NCBI GenBank assembly: GCA_038503035.1
Contig: JAVSML010024247.1
Location: 62,001-126,000, forward strand
Length of the DNA: 64,000 bases
Origin: Crocodylus rhombifer
Lineage: Eukaryota; Chordata; Crocodylia; Crocodylidae
Reading direction: 5' to 3'
This document shows positions 46,825 through 58,117 of this stretch, one piece after another (position 1 is the first letter of the stretch; every line of letters starts with the position of its first letter). The notes below the pieces were generated by a model. The model ran no database searches and was not told the origin of the DNA. It saw only the letters and a list, made by a program, of their open reading frames with translations. A program made the translations under genes and the position numbers.

Positions 46825-47565
46825 GGGCTAGAGCCAGAAGTTACAGGTAAACTGGTTTAAGTGATCAGAAACTGGTTTAAACCTGTACCAAAATAGAAAT
46901 TCAGTGTACATAAATGAGTTTCAAAATGGCTGAAACTGGTTTAAGATAAACCTGGTTGAATGCAATATCAGATTTAACTGATTTTGGTAAAACCGATTTA
47001 TGAAACTTCTGACCCAGACCGCTTCCTGGTTCAATTTAAATTAGAGTTTTCCAGCCCTAGATGGGGCAGAGCTGGTCCCACCCCTCTTCCCTAGCTGGAG
47101 CAGTAAGGGCTGGCTTACTGTCCCCACCCCAGCAAACTGCTGCTGGGGTCTGGGAGGACAGTTAAACTTCCTTTCCCACAGTACAGAGCTGCCCTGCCAT
47201 GCTTGCTTAGTGCTGGCTCTGACTGTGGATTACAAAACCCAGATGCACCTGGAAACAGGAGGAGTAAGTAATGAGCAATCCTGCAGAGTCCTGCTGTTGT
47301 GACTGTGGACTTCAAATCCCAGAGAACTCGGGGGCAGTAGGAAGAGGAAGTGAACACACAAGCTATTCTGGCTATGTGCTAGAGATCTGTGCTTCAGTGC
47401 TCTCTGGCTTCTGACTTGAGCCACGGCAGGCATGTGGCTGCATTTCTTGAATCAACAGTGAATGTCTGTTCATTTGCTTATTGGTTCAATCTTTGCAGCT
47501 TTTGACTAACCTGCAAAGACTGAGTCAATTCAGCTTTGGGCTTTTTGACTGTATGTACTTAGCCC
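46825..47565. mobile_element. TIR transposon, GGCTAGGGACAGA family, copy 3
   Basis: The 741-base copy begins GGGCTAGAGCCAGAAGTTAC and ends GGCTTTTTGACTGTATGTACTTAGCCC. The left part matches copies 1, 2 and 4. The right part matches copy 5 (reverse orientation, 63643-64000). A - strand open frame of 67 codons at 47230-47433 corresponds position for position to one in copy 5. Target duplications are not clear. Confidence 0.85.
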
Positions 47566-48840
47566 AGGGGTCTCCTGGGAGCAGCCACTGGAAGAAGAAA
47601 CCTGTGCACCACCACCGTTATTCCTGGCTGAGCCTAGCTCCCAGCTCAGCTGCTCCCTGCAGCACAGGGCTGGAACAGGTCAGGAGCAGCTCTGGGACTC
47701 TCCCCATGCCTGCGCCAGTAAAAACATGCTGGCTCCTCCTTCTAATGCCTGCTTCTGTCAGTGGGAGACAACTGCAAGAAAAGGGTGGGCAGAGAACAGG
47801 CAAAGGAAGGAGGAACCTATGCACTGCTGTTTCTGTCCCTTGCCATGCCTGGACTGCACGCTGCTGGACTAGGGCAGGAGTGGCTTTGGGGCTCCCCCTG
47901 CAATTGGATCAGCAAGAGATAGCAGTGACAGTGGTGGAAAGGACATACATCCGTACTGCTGCACAATCCTGGATCTGCTCCTATGGAGCAGTGAAAGGAT
48001 GAGGGACTCCGGGGGGCAGGATAACCGGATAGGAAGAGTGTAATAATGAAACAGGGCCTGATTCTCTCATCACTCATAGCAGCTGTATATAAGGGTGCCT
48101 CCATCGACTTAACAGAGTTTCTTTACACCTATACCAGTACAAGTGAGAAGACAACTAGGCTCAGGGATTTTTATGGTTAGGAAACCATGTATTAAGTATA
48201 GAGAGAATGTGAAACTGTAGTCCTGAGCATCCTTGAGTGTTGCTGATTTTCAGAAGCTGAACGGAAACCTAAGCTGAGAACTTGGTCCATTCTGTAGATT
48301 GGATTTGTTTTTCCCTCCACTGCCTGAACTAGGAAGAATTTGAAACTGGATCCAAATGCTAGTGCCTTTAACTTAAACTTGACGTGCATGAAAGAAGCTA
48401 TTCATTTGAGATGATGGACAGACTTCTGCATGTGTTAACTGACGGACTTTTTGAAGCATAGTTTCTTGCTGCCACCTAGTGACTTTTAGGGGTATCTGAA
48501 AACTGATTTTGTAGAATAAGTTACAGTATCAGTGATGGCATTTATAACACAGGCATCTGTGTTTAGGACTAGAGTACAGGCTAGGCCATTACATTTGCAG
48601 AACAAAGCAAGAAGGGGAAAGAATCTTAACATATCATCCTTGTTTTTCTTCTTCCCAACAGGAACTCTTGCAAAATAGTTCCAGTCTTATGCTTGGTTTA
48701 GGCCATATCTAAAGTAGAGGGGAAAAATAATAACAACATTCCACCTCTTCTAGAATTTGTTTTTCAAGTTGGAATGGATTAGTCTGGGGTCTTGTCCATT
48801 ACTGGGCCATATGACTGTCTCCTTCTGTTAAAGCAGTGAG
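47566..48840. other. Intergenic, GC-rich then AT-rich
   Basis: The 47570-48010 part is GC-rich and carries a 173-codon open frame that starts inside the transposon. It shows no recognisable domain. The remainder is plain intergenic sequence. Confidence 0.45.
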
Positions 48841-49185
48841 CTAGCTGCCCGACTGGTGGATTGGAGCAGGGGGCTGGGACCTGCCCCTCCCCTGCAGCTC
48901 TTTCCAAGTCCCCTGTCCCTGGGCCAAGAGCTCTGTACTACTGGGGCAAAGGGACATTGTCTTCACTCCAGCTGCAAGTAGCTTCCTGGGGCCAGGAGAC
49001 ATTTGGAGCTCCCTTCTGATGTCAGCAGGGGCCCAATGCAGGGCTGCAGGGAACTTGGTGCAAAGCACAGCAAATCTTCTCCCTAATCCCTGCATGTATA
49101 GACACCTGTCCAAAAGTCCTTACTCCAGAGTATCTTACACCAGAGTAAACTTTGGCCAGATCAAATGCATGTGTAGATGTGTCCA
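48841..49185. mobile_element. MITE-related block, inverted relative to 34546-35700
   Basis: GGGGGCTGGGACCTGCCCC, CCTGCAGCTCTTTCCAAGTCC and CCTGTCCCTGGG are the reverse complement of sequence near 34770-34835. The block ends CATGTGTAGATGTGTCC, a terminus of the TCTACATG MITE type. The left end is missing. Confidence 0.5.
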
Positions 49186-49540
49186 GAGGGTAGGAGGTAT
49201 TGAAAATTATGGTTGGATACTGGTTTTAGTTGGTGGGCTTAGGGCCTGGCCTGGTGGATCAAGGTGAAATCAGGGGTCTAGTGTAGAAAGAAATTAGGAG
49301 AGTGAGGTGGCTGAGGCCACGGAAAAAGCAATACCTTGCTCAAGGCAGAAATTGGGCCAGACCAACAATGAAACTAGTAAGAGAGTGAAGGCTCATTCTG
49401 GTACTTGGAGGGCAGCACTTCCCCCCCCTCCCCCCACACACACACTTATATTTATCATCAAAAGGTATGGCAGGAAAGGACAGGGCAGCAGCCTGAGATA
49501 CTAGAATGGGTAGGGCATGGTTAGTGTGGATGTCAGGGGT

Positions 49541-49569
49541 GCCACAGCCTTGGGGTTGGACTAGATGGC
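49541..49569 (+). mobile_element. CR1 LINE tail, left half (split by an LTR)
   Basis: AGCCTTGGGGTTGGACTAGATGGC is CR1 3' UTR sequence broken at the TGGACTAGATG motif. The continuation TGACCTCTGGAGGT appears only after the 1005-base insertion that follows. Confidence 0.8.
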
Positions 49570-50574
49570 TGTTTTAGTATAGTAACAGCTTAGCTAGGCC
49601 TATATATAAAAATCTGTATAAAAAATTAAAATAACAGTTCATCTTGCACAAAAATGCAAAGTGACAGCTGGAACCATACAAAATAGAGTTACCCCAAATC
49701 ATTTTATTCACTGTGCTAGATTATGCCAAATCAAGAAAACTGTCAACAAAGACCTAGCATACTCCTCACATGTGTGTCTAAGAGAGGCAATGAAGCTACA
49801 TATGTATTTCAATTGACCTAACAGCTAAAGAAGACAAAAGGCTAAATATGCATATCAAGAGAAACTTGTAAAAGATACAGGAAAACGCCCTGTACATGAT
49901 AAACACACCCTGCTCACATTTCTCCCAACAAACATCTAGTACATAGGGAGTTACAAATGTCTGAATCATTCAGTGTATGTCAGGAGTTTGGGAAACAGAC
50001 CATCACCCATACCACCTATTGTGAATGTGCCCCATGGATATACAAATATCCCAAAACAGGTTTGGTGACACCTGTAAGCATCCTGTCTGACTGCCCATCA
50101 CCTGTAAAGTGACCTATAATTGCAAGGGCTGCAGAAATGCACACATCCTGACACCTAGATGATCCAGAACAGGAGTCAGGCAATTAACAGTTATGATATG
50201 ATGATCAACCTTTTCTCTCTGTTTGTTTGGACTCTAATCAGCCAACCGTGAAGGAAAAATGCTTTGAAGTTATACAATTAAACAGTATAAGAACTAACAG
50301 AATTTGCTAGCAAAGTGTGCACTCCAGGAGAAGCAGAGGGAGATCACTGCTACATTGCACTCAGCTTATCCAGAAATAGATCCTGCTTGGTGAAAGCTGC
50401 AAGATTGGACCACCTTTCTTCACCAGCACTGGTGAGAAAACACTATTGCTACTTCATTTAGTTTTATAAGTTTGCTTGTGGTATTGTTATTAAAGCCTTT
50501 CTACAATTGATCAACCGGGTGTTGTATCAATTCTTGGGGCACCAGGTTTAAAAACCTGCTTTCTATGTGCAACA
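49570..50574 (+). mobile_element. Solo LTR of an endogenous retrovirus or LTR retrotransposon, inserted in CR1
   Basis: The 1005-base insertion begins TGTTTTAGTATAG and ends GTGCAACA, i.e. TG...CA. It is flanked by 5-base duplications with one mismatch (ATGGC 49565-49569, ATGAC 50575-50579). It carries ATTAAAGCC near 50488 as a likely poly(A) signal, 85 bases from the end. No internal gag, pol or env sequence remains, consistent with recombination between two LTRs. The interrupted CR1 gives independent proof of both borders. Confidence 0.85.
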
Positions 50575-50632
50575 ATGACCTCTGGAGGTACTGTTCAGCC
50601 CTACTTCTCTATGATTCTATGATTACAGAAGG
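50575..50632 (+). mobile_element. CR1 LINE tail, right half
   Basis: ATGACCTCTGGAGGTACTG, CAGCCCTACTTC and the octamers TCTATGATTCTATGATT complete the CR1 tail begun at 49541. This tail uses the ATTCTATG octamer, unlike the AACTATGA tail at 43150-43167, so two CR1 subfamilies are present. Confidence 0.85.
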
Positions 50633-50716
50633 CAGCATCCTATCACAGGCAGTTTGATATCAATAAGGTTATGAATCCTCTGTATTAAACATATAAAGAA
50701 GTCTAACAATACAGAC

Positions 50717-52093
50717 TGTCGCAGGACACTCTCATGCCCTGCTCCTAGTGAGGTATGAACTTAAGAGGGGAGGTGTGTCGCAGTGTACTGAAGTGCCCTG
50801 CTCCTAGGAAAGGTACAGGTGCCGGTTGCTGGGGCAACCGCAATGGTCAGCTGACCGGAAGAGGGCAGGGGCTGGCCTATATAAACAGCCCAGGCTGAGG
50901 CCAAGCAGGCAGTTCTTTAACATCCCAGGGAGGAGGAGCTCTGCTAGAGTATGCAGCCTAAAGCAGCTTGGTAGCCTGAACAGCTTTGGTTCATGAAGAC
51001 TGGGAGGAGAAACCCGTAGTAGGGATTTGAGGGAGGTTTAGCCAGAGGGCTAGAGTTTGTGTTTTAGCCAGGAGGCTGGGTTTTGAGTTGTAGCTGATTG
51101 GCTTATGGTTTTGCTTTGTTGTTACACCGAAGGACTGGGTGAGGCTATAAGGGGTTGGAGGAGACCCCGGTGCCAGAGAGGGCACAGCATTAAAGGGGTA
51201 CTGACCCCAATCCCCCTTAATTGTATTGTAAACCCCAGAGGGTGCTTGGGTTAAGGCCCAAGGAGGGGATTTGGGGGCTAGGCACAGCTACAGCCACCTG
51301 ATCCTCGGTGGGGGTTGTAGATCTGAGGAGGGGGTGCACTGACCCCGGCCCTGAGAAGGGGCACAGTGCATTGGGGGCCAGGCATGGCTATGGCCACCTG
51401 AGCCCCAATTGTGAGGAGCACCAGATGAGCACCAGAGAGAAGTCCAGAGGGTGCTTGCATTAAGCCCCAGGGAGGGCGCACAGGGATAGAAGCCCCAAGG
51501 AGGGGATTTGGGGGCCAGACACGGCTACCGCCACCTGAGCCCTGTTCGTGAGCCAGGGCCCCAGTGCGGGTGGGATTGTGAGAGTGCCCCGGTGGGGTAC
51601 GGCCGCAAGAGCGGCCAGAAAGCGTCCATGGGGAACGTGGGCATCGGTGAGAGGAGAGAGAGACCAGGGAGTGCTTGTGAGAGAGTGCAGGCTAAACAGC
51701 CACGAGAGAGGCCAGGGAACCTGAGAGGGTGCAGGCAACTAAGATGAGCCCAGAGGACATCCGTGAGGATGTGGGCTATAGCGAGGCAAGCAAGGGGCTG
51801 CCTTGAGGGCGCAGCAAAGGATTTGCCTAGACAACGGCCGGTACATCTGCAAGGCTTGGGGCGTGGTATCAGGGGTGGTAGGAGCCACATGTAGCCCTTA
51901 AAGCTTTAATGCATGGGGTCAGCTGAGATGGGGCACTGACTGGGATACATCAGGGGTACCGTGTCCAAGGGGTTGACAAGGCAGCCTCCCATAACACTAA
52001 TACCATCAAAGATGTGGTGGGCAAGAACGAGGGTGCATTTATACCAACTTGGCACGGTAGGGGGCGCTAGGAGAGATCACGGCCACTCCTAGA
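50717..52093 (+). mobile_element. LTR-like element related to the solo LTR at 60406-61413
   Basis: It starts TGTCGCAGGACACTC, with a second start-like copy TGTCGCAGTGTAC at 50777. It contains the TATA-like TATATAAA at 50878 and shares many phrases with the 60406 LTR (GGACTGGGTGAGGCTAT, AGGGGTTGGAGG, CCAGAGAGGGCAC, CAAGGCTTGGG). CAGAC occurs at both borders (50712-50716, 52094-52098), a possible 5-base duplication, but the 3' end reads TAGA rather than CA. Internal direct repeats occur (AGGAGGGGATTTGGGGGC at two places). The borders are therefore provisional. Confidence 0.6.
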
Positions 52094-52099
52094 CAGACA

Positions 52100-52665
52100 A
52101 ATACAGTATACAGCAATTGTTCTAATGCCACAGTATACAGCAGTTGGTCTAATGCCACAGTATTCAGGCTTTTTAACCACGCTACCTTTACCAGAAATTA
52201 GTTTAAACTAAATGACTGTTCTCTGAACACTGGAACCTCCCAAATATCAATAAAGATTTTAGCCTTTTTCTGTTGCTGCTTAAAAGGATTCCCTAAAAAA
52301 ACACTCCTATTGCCTTCACTTAGGTCAGGTTTTCATTTGGGTCTTTGATTTAAAATCTTTGACTCCCATTTGCATGTGTGCACTTACATGGGCAAATATA
52401 AATTCACTCTGGAATTATTGCAATATGCGGCACAAAACATTTGCCAGTGCCTCTTATTTTTCTCTATAGGACCTAATATTTCTTCATGCCCTAACTCCTG
52501 GCAGCCTTCTGTCTGTACACTTGCAACCAATGATTAAGTATATCTGTGACTTTCAGTAACAGTAATTAAAACAATTGCTACATATCATTATTTTGTTATG
52601 CTTCACCCTTTCATCTTCAGTGTTAGGTGTACCAAAGATGACCTCACCTGCTGAGAGCAATGGAC
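52100..52665. other. Intergenic with a short tandem duplication
   Basis: ACAGTATACAGCA(A/G)TTG followed by TCTAATGCC is repeated in tandem at 52103-52165 (unit about 33 bases, about two copies). Nothing else is recognised. Confidence 0.55.
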
Positions 52666-52673
52666 TTGTAAAT

Positions 52674-53877
52674 TAGGGCTGTGCAAAATTTTGCTGGGTG
52701 TTTTCATTTCAAAGTTGTTTCAATGAGTTTTGAGCTCAAAACAGTGAAATCAAAATGAAATAAGGGTGCTCAAAATGTTTTGAAAGTTTCAAAACATTTT
52801 GAGTTTTGAAGCCAGGGTTACTTGGCTTCAGCGCTGGTCCCAGGTGGCAGCTTCCTCTTATCTGACATGTAGATCTGGCGGCCTGCAACCCCAGGAGGGC
52901 TGCGGGGCTGTGCCAGACTCCTCCCAGGGGTGTGAGCCCCCCGATCTGTGTGCTGGATGAGAGGAGGCTGCTGCTGCTGCTGCCGCCTGGGACCAGTAGC
53001 AGCATCAATCTACCCCAGTGCTAGTCCTAGGTGGCAGCCTGAGCCTCCTCTCATTTGGTGCACAGATCTGGGGGCTCAGACCCCCCGAAAGGCATCTGGC
53101 ACAGCCCTGCAGCCCTCCTGGGGGTGTGACTCCCTGGATCTGCACCCCAGATGAGAGGAGGCTCAGGCTGCCTCTCCCACCTGGGACTGGCACTGGGCAC
53201 AGGCTCTGCCCAGCACTGGACAAGATTGCTGCTGCTGCAGCCTGAGCCTTCTCTCATCCAGCACAGATCTGGGGGCTCAGACCCCTGGGAGGAGTCCGGC
53301 ACAGCTCCGCAGCCCTCCCAGGGGTGCAAGCCCCTGGATCTGCATGCTGGATGAGAGGAATCCCAGGCAGCAGCAGCAATCTTCTCTTGAGCTGGGTGCG
53401 GGCTGCATTGGTCCCAGGCGGCAGCGGCAGCCTCCTCTTATCCAGGGTGCAGATCCAGGGGTTCATACCACTGGGAGGAGTCTGGCACAGCCCCACAGCC
53501 CTCCTGGGGTTGCAGGCCCCTAGATCTGTGCACCAGATGAGGAGGCTGCCACTGACAGCAAGTATCAGGACTTTTGCTTTGAACAGTCTGAGGTACAGTT
53601 TCCCAGAAACCTCTGCGCCTATCTCCTTGAAACCTCAGAAGAGGCTATGATCCCTGCAAGTTTCATCCAAATTAGGCAAGAAATGACAACAGTTTAGGCA
53701 TTTTCACGATTCCCCATTATAGCCTAAGGGTGGAACGTTGAAGCTCGTCAAAACAGCAAAACAGTTTCAACAAAACAAAACGGGACAGTGCTTCAAAACT
53801 AAATGAAACAAAACATTGTCCCTTTAAAATGGTGAAACAGACGTCAAAATGAAATGATGGTGTTTCACACAGCCCTA
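52674..53877. mobile_element. hAT-like transposon, TAGGGCTGTGC ends, with internal tandem units
   Basis: The 1204-base element starts TAGGGCTGTGCAAAATTTTG and ends GTTTCACACAGCCCTA. An 8-base target duplication with one mismatch flanks it (TTGTAAAT 52666-52673, CTGTAAAT 53878-53885). AT-rich subterminal ends (TTTCAAAACATTTTGAG, AAAACAGTTTCAACAAAACA) surround a GC-rich core of about four tandem units of roughly 190 bases, each roughly palindromic. The many GC-rich open frames on both strands derive from these units. No transposase is visible. Confidence 0.88.
52838..53575. repeat. About four tandem units of roughly 190 bases inside the hAT-like element
   Basis: Each unit contains, in order, GGTCCCAGGTGGCAGC-like sequence, CTCCTCTCATC, AGATCTGGGGGC, GGGAGGAGTCTGGCACAGC, CAGCCCTCCTGGGG, GATCTGCA and GATGAGAGGAGGCT. 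The first and last motifs are inverted copies of each other, so each unit is a loose palindrome. Units start near 52838, 53022, 53213 and 53405. Confidence 0.7.
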
Positions 53878-53885
53878 CTGTAAAT

Positions 53886-55220
53886 ACCCTAAGATCTCCA
53901 TTATTGCTGCTACTTTCTCATTTACATTCAATAGCACCCATGGGCTTAATAGTGCCAGTGATAATAAATCACTCCTACATTTCCTTTTCTTTGGGGCAGT
54001 AGTTGTAATTATTTTGAGTGACCCTCATTTCCACCATCAGGGAAGTTTTGCCATAATCGCAGGACAGCTTAATATTTGATGGGGCATAAAAGACTGGCAC
54101 TGAGGGCAGAGTACAGGTGCAGTAGGGTGTAGCACTCAGCCAATTGCTATGCTACCCAAATCTTTTTAGAACAAGGTTAAAGGATTTTTTGTTAAGGAAC
54201 AAATGTGTAATTATCTTAAAAATATGGGGACATTTTAGCTGTTGGGTTTTGTTTCTGCCCACCCCCCTGACTATTACCTGGAAATCAATGAGGATTGTCC
54301 CTTTAGAGAACTCTTCACTGGAGTCTAGCTTGCTTCAAATGGATGTTAGTTATATGCATGGTACACAGGGGAGTGTAGAAAGCACTTCAGTGGAACTGGG
54401 AATCATGTATCAGGCACATTCAGATTATCTCATAATAAGGCAGTAGTGCGATATTTCCTCCCTCTAAAGGTGAATCTGTCTTCTTCCTGACAGGTTTGCA
54501 GTATGTTTTGAATACTGGGGAAGCGCAACGATGAAGTGATTCAAAGTCAAAAAGCTCCTGAAGGCTTGTGGATCACCCTCAGGTGGTGAAAGTCAGATTA
54601 AAAATAGCAATGTCAATGTGGCCTCTCCAAAAATAATACATTTCCACAAGGTGAATGGCTTTGCTATTACCCTGTGCTCAGAAAGACCATACAGCACAAC
54701 TTGTGGTTAACTCCTGTGGTATGCAGGCTGACTGCCCTTGTCATCCTTTGGTACATACACAATCATAAAGCCCATTTCTGTTTGATGAATTCTTGCTCTG
54801 CCCTGGACTTCTGGAAAAATCTGCAGCTGAGCTGGGATGTTTCCTAACAATGTTTTTGAAGGACAGCCAGTGCATTGCAAGATGCTCTCTGCAAAAACAC
54901 TTGCGGAAAATACCATTTGCATGTGATTTTGAAGTGTTTTGCTGATATATGCAGAAATGCCACCTGCAGGGCTTGCTCATAGCACTTACATGTTTTCAAG
55001 CTCCATAGGTGAGAGCCTTGCATTCTCTATTTTGGTGGTGATATGGCCAGCTCAAACAGTTGATAGTCACAGTTGGATCGTATGAAGAAATCTAGCCTGT
55101 GAATGCTGAAGCCCTGGGCATCTGCTGCCCAGAATGTTTAATAACCATGAAAAGTCTGTTTCTAATATCATTCTTCACAAATACCACACGTGTTATTGCA
55201 TATTCATGCTACCTGCTCAA
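53886..55220. other. Intergenic sequence, no gene recognised
   Basis: Plain AT-rich sequence. The open frame at 54144-54446 lacks any domain. A partial duplication of TTTTGAAGTGTTTTGCTGATAT and TTTGCATGTG phrases near 54890-54960 underlies a repetitive - strand frame. Confidence 0.45.
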
Positions 55221-55224
55221 ACTA

Positions 55225-55475
55225 GAAGTGAGATGCAAATTTTTTATCAGAAAGGGTAATTAAGTACTAGAACACCTAGCTTACCAAGTGATGTGGCAAG
55301 TGCTCTGTCACTTGGAGCCTTCAGATCAAAATTGGATGTCTTTCTAGAACATATGCAGTCATTTTTACGCAAGTCTTTGAGTACAGGGCAGGAATCACTG
55401 GGTGAAATCTACATCCTTCATATGCAGGAGATCAGAGAAGGTGATCCCAAATGGCTCAAAAAGCTATCAGTTAAT
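55225..55475 (+). mobile_element. CR1-like LINE fragment (3' UTR)
   Basis: AATTTTTTATCAGAAAGGGTAATTAA, ATGTGGCAAGTGCTCTGTCACTTGGAG and CAAAATTGGATGTCTTTCTAGAACATATGC (each recognised over less than its full length) follow the CR1 3' UTR order. The end is decayed: CAGGAGATCAGAGAAGGTGATCCCAAATGG. The 64-codon open frame at 55293-55487 lies entirely in this fragment and is not a gene. Confidence 0.75.
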
Positions 55476-55803
55476 TTTTGGCAATAGTGGTTGCAGGTAA
55501 CTGAAGCTCATTAGCAGATAGTCCAGAAGTCCCGGCTGCTGATGTCAGATCCTATTGCTTGTAACATCTTCATAATAATTATTGAAGCTCTAAAACACTT
55601 TTGAATTTCAACGGCATTTCTTTTTTACCATTTAATGCTTTGTTCAATAAAGACCTTGGCCTAGAAGAGGTCATGCTTAACAACCACCAAAAAAACCCCA
55701 CAAACAAAAAAACCCTCTTTACAACCTGATTGATATGTTAAGGGGCATAAATGTAGCAATTGGTGAATGCAATAATTAAATTCTATTCTAATCTTGTGAT
55801 GAC
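55476..55803. other. Intergenic spacer
   Basis: Short AT-rich stretch with an AAAAAACCCC/AAAAAACCC-type low-complexity patch near 55690-55715. Confidence 0.5.
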
Positions 55804-55811
55804 CTTGTTTA

Positions 55812-56257
55812 CAGGGGTGGATCCAGGATTTGGTAAAGGGGAATGTAGCACTGCAGGGGTGGCAGCAGAAATGGATTCAGGATTTGGTGAAGGGGAGTGT
55901 AGTTGCAGAGGTGGCTGCACTCCCCACTCCCAGCCTCCTCCCCCTGCTCTCTCAACTGGGGCAGGCAAGCCCTTGGCTACTCTTCCTACAGCCCTGTCTA
56001 AGTCCCAACGGTAGAAACACTTACCTACCCCTGTCCCCTCTATGCTCAGAGGCAGGTCCCCTTCCCTCTCTGTCCCTTCCCCTCCCNNNNNNNNNNCAGA
56101 GGGCGAGGGAGAGGGGATGTTTCTCTGAGCATGGAGGGGAAGGTGGGGGGAAATGCTTACCTTCTTTGAGACTTTAATCCCCGGCTGTTTATCTGGGGGT
56201 ATGATCAGAAAGGGGAACTGTAGGCACACCACTGCTCCCCCTCTGGATCCACCCCTG
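55812..56257. mobile_element. hAT-like element with CAGGGGTGGATCCAG ends, containing the assembly gap
   Basis: The left end CAGGGGTGGATCCAGGATTT and right end CTCTGGATCCACCCCTG are inverted repeats. The 8-base flanks CTTGTTTA (55804-55811) and CTTTTTCA (56258-56265) match at six positions. The first 85 bases contain a direct duplication of the GGATTTGGT(A/G)AAGGGGA segment. A 10-N gap lies inside, so the true length is unknown. Frames of 115-149 codons across the gap are not supported. Confidence 0.8.
56087..56096. other. Assembly gap (10 N)
   Basis: A run of 10 N between CCCCTCCC and CAGAGGGCG, in a purine/pyrimidine-biased part of a transposon. The fixed small size suggests a nominal gap length. 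Confidence 1.
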
Positions 56258-56446
56258 CTTTTTCACTAAATGAAATCACAGTGCAAGGAAAGAATAGCCA
56301 TAAGCTTAGACTTGAATACCTACACACATCTTCCTTTGTTTGAAATCAAACACAAGAAAGGGTTTTTGAATATCTGGGGACAAGGTGGTATTAAATCTAA
56401 AATAAGGCTTTTAAATGAAGGAGGGGAAAAAAAAGAAAGAAAACCC

Positions 56447-57082
56447 TTCATCAGTAGATCCAGGATATTAAAAAGGAGGTGTAGCATAGGTGGCCTTGTG
56501 CCACAGATCAATCAATGGAGAGGGAAGGGGGTAGGATACCTGTGGGAGGGCACCAGGGATGGGCAGAGCAGGCACAGAAGGCGGGGTGGGGACTGCTTGC
56601 CACCACCACTGTCCCTGACCAAACTCAATACACCAAGCTATTGCTCCCTGCAGCCCCTGGCTAGAGCAAAGCAAGAGACAACCTGGGCTCCCCCTGCTCC
56701 TAGTTAAGCTAGTGACAGTAGTGGTTGTGTGTGGGTTTCCCCCTTCCTGCACCTGCTCTTGGAGACTCCAGCTGTAGAGTGTGGCTGTGTGGTGTGTTGG
56801 ACTTGGCCAGGAACAGCAGTGGCAGATGGGCCCTGCTACCTGGCTGTCCCTCCACCCCCCAGGTTTCCTTAGCTGATGTCGGGGCTCCAGCTGTGGAGAA
56901 CAGCTGCACAGGGTGCCAGGCTTGGCTGGAGATGGTGGGAGCAGCATCAGGCAGGTTGCCCTTTTCTGTGTCTAGCCGCCTTGGCTTCCCCCTCCAGCCC
57001 TGGGGTGGAGAGCTCACTGTACTACAGTGGATTGGGGGTGCAATTGTACCACTTCACCCTTCTTCTCCTAGATCCACAATTG
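56447..57082. mobile_element. Second, degenerate copy of the GGATCCAGG hAT-like family
   Basis: The left end CAGTAGATCCAGGATATTAAAAAGG and right end CTTCTCCTAGATCCACAATTG echo, over their first 20 bases, the 55812-56257 termini. The interior is GC-rich with loose symmetry (CTGCTGTCACTAG-type and AGACTCCAGCTGTAGAG repeats). The target duplication is not evident. The overlapping open frames of up to 159 codons have no domain. Confidence 0.6.
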
Positions 57083-58117
57083 AAAAGATGTTGAAAAACT
57101 TGAATGTCAGACAGGGAATCCTGTGTGTACTTGTGTGCGCCTAGTAGTGGCAAAATATTATTCACTGAAATTCTTGCATTGAACCAGACAGAAGAAAAAA
57201 GCAGGTAGTTTGATTTTTTGCCTTTTTTTTTTTTAGAATCCTGCAACAAGACAAAAAAAATCAGGGGAGGAAAATTCCTTCCAGATGGCAAATACTATAA
57301 AAAAACTAAGAAAAGGAAGTATCAGAGGGGAAAAGTTTCTGCCCTCCATTCTGCACAGATCGTTCGCCTCTGAAGATATCTAGCAGCAATGTTATTTGAA
57401 GATTCTTGTAATGTGGGTGTTGAAAGAACTGTATTATGACCTCTAGTGGTGAATACGTGCAAAGAGACAACATCATGCATGATTATGTAGACCCATGAAG
57501 CCTGTGATCAATTTACTCCATGGTACCATGTTCAGATAAGAAAAAGAGAGTTAAGACTTCTTCACAGTGACTGTGTGCACATTGATTCACTTCTGTATTC
57601 TGCTGATGGTGATGGGAAATCAACTAAAAGTTTGGAAGCTCAGCTCCCGGGACCTTCTGAATACTATCTTGTTTTAGAAATTGGAATGAAATGCTATACA
57701 AAAGAGCAAGGCTAGACAAATTTATGAAGGAAGCCTACCTGTATTTATTTCAAGTGACTCCAAGTAGTAGTAATTTCCTGAAATGGAGGAGAGGAAAGAT
57801 ATGGATAAAAAGGGTGTGAATTTAAACCATTCAAGGGACTCCCCATTTTTCTAGATTTTTTAAAATTAACTAGGTTCCATTTAATGTAAACTAAGGACAA
57901 TAATATTTTAGTTTCATTAATATCATTCTGTACAGCATCTATGGCACAAAGGGTTGTGCATAAGCAGAGAAGTCAACACAATATATGTGGCCCATTTTCC
58001 CCCCAGTTAATATATTTACATATTATTTTCATGTAAACATATTGGCATTCCGCTTTCAAGTAAATATGTTAATCAGATCAAATTTTTAAATAGTTTTCCT
58101 GAAAAAAATTTCTATAC
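57083..58117. other. Intergenic AT-rich sequence
   Basis: No gene or clear repeat is recognised. Confidence 0.5.

Noticed and set aside
50210..50470. Possible tRNA-derived SINE
   Set aside because: No convincing A and B box pair was found. The segment is better explained as part of the 1005-base solo LTR defined by its target duplication.
56468..56947. 159-codon - strand open frame
   Set aside because: It is inside a GC-rich degenerate hAT-like element, overlaps a frame of similar length on the + strand, and has no recognisable domain.
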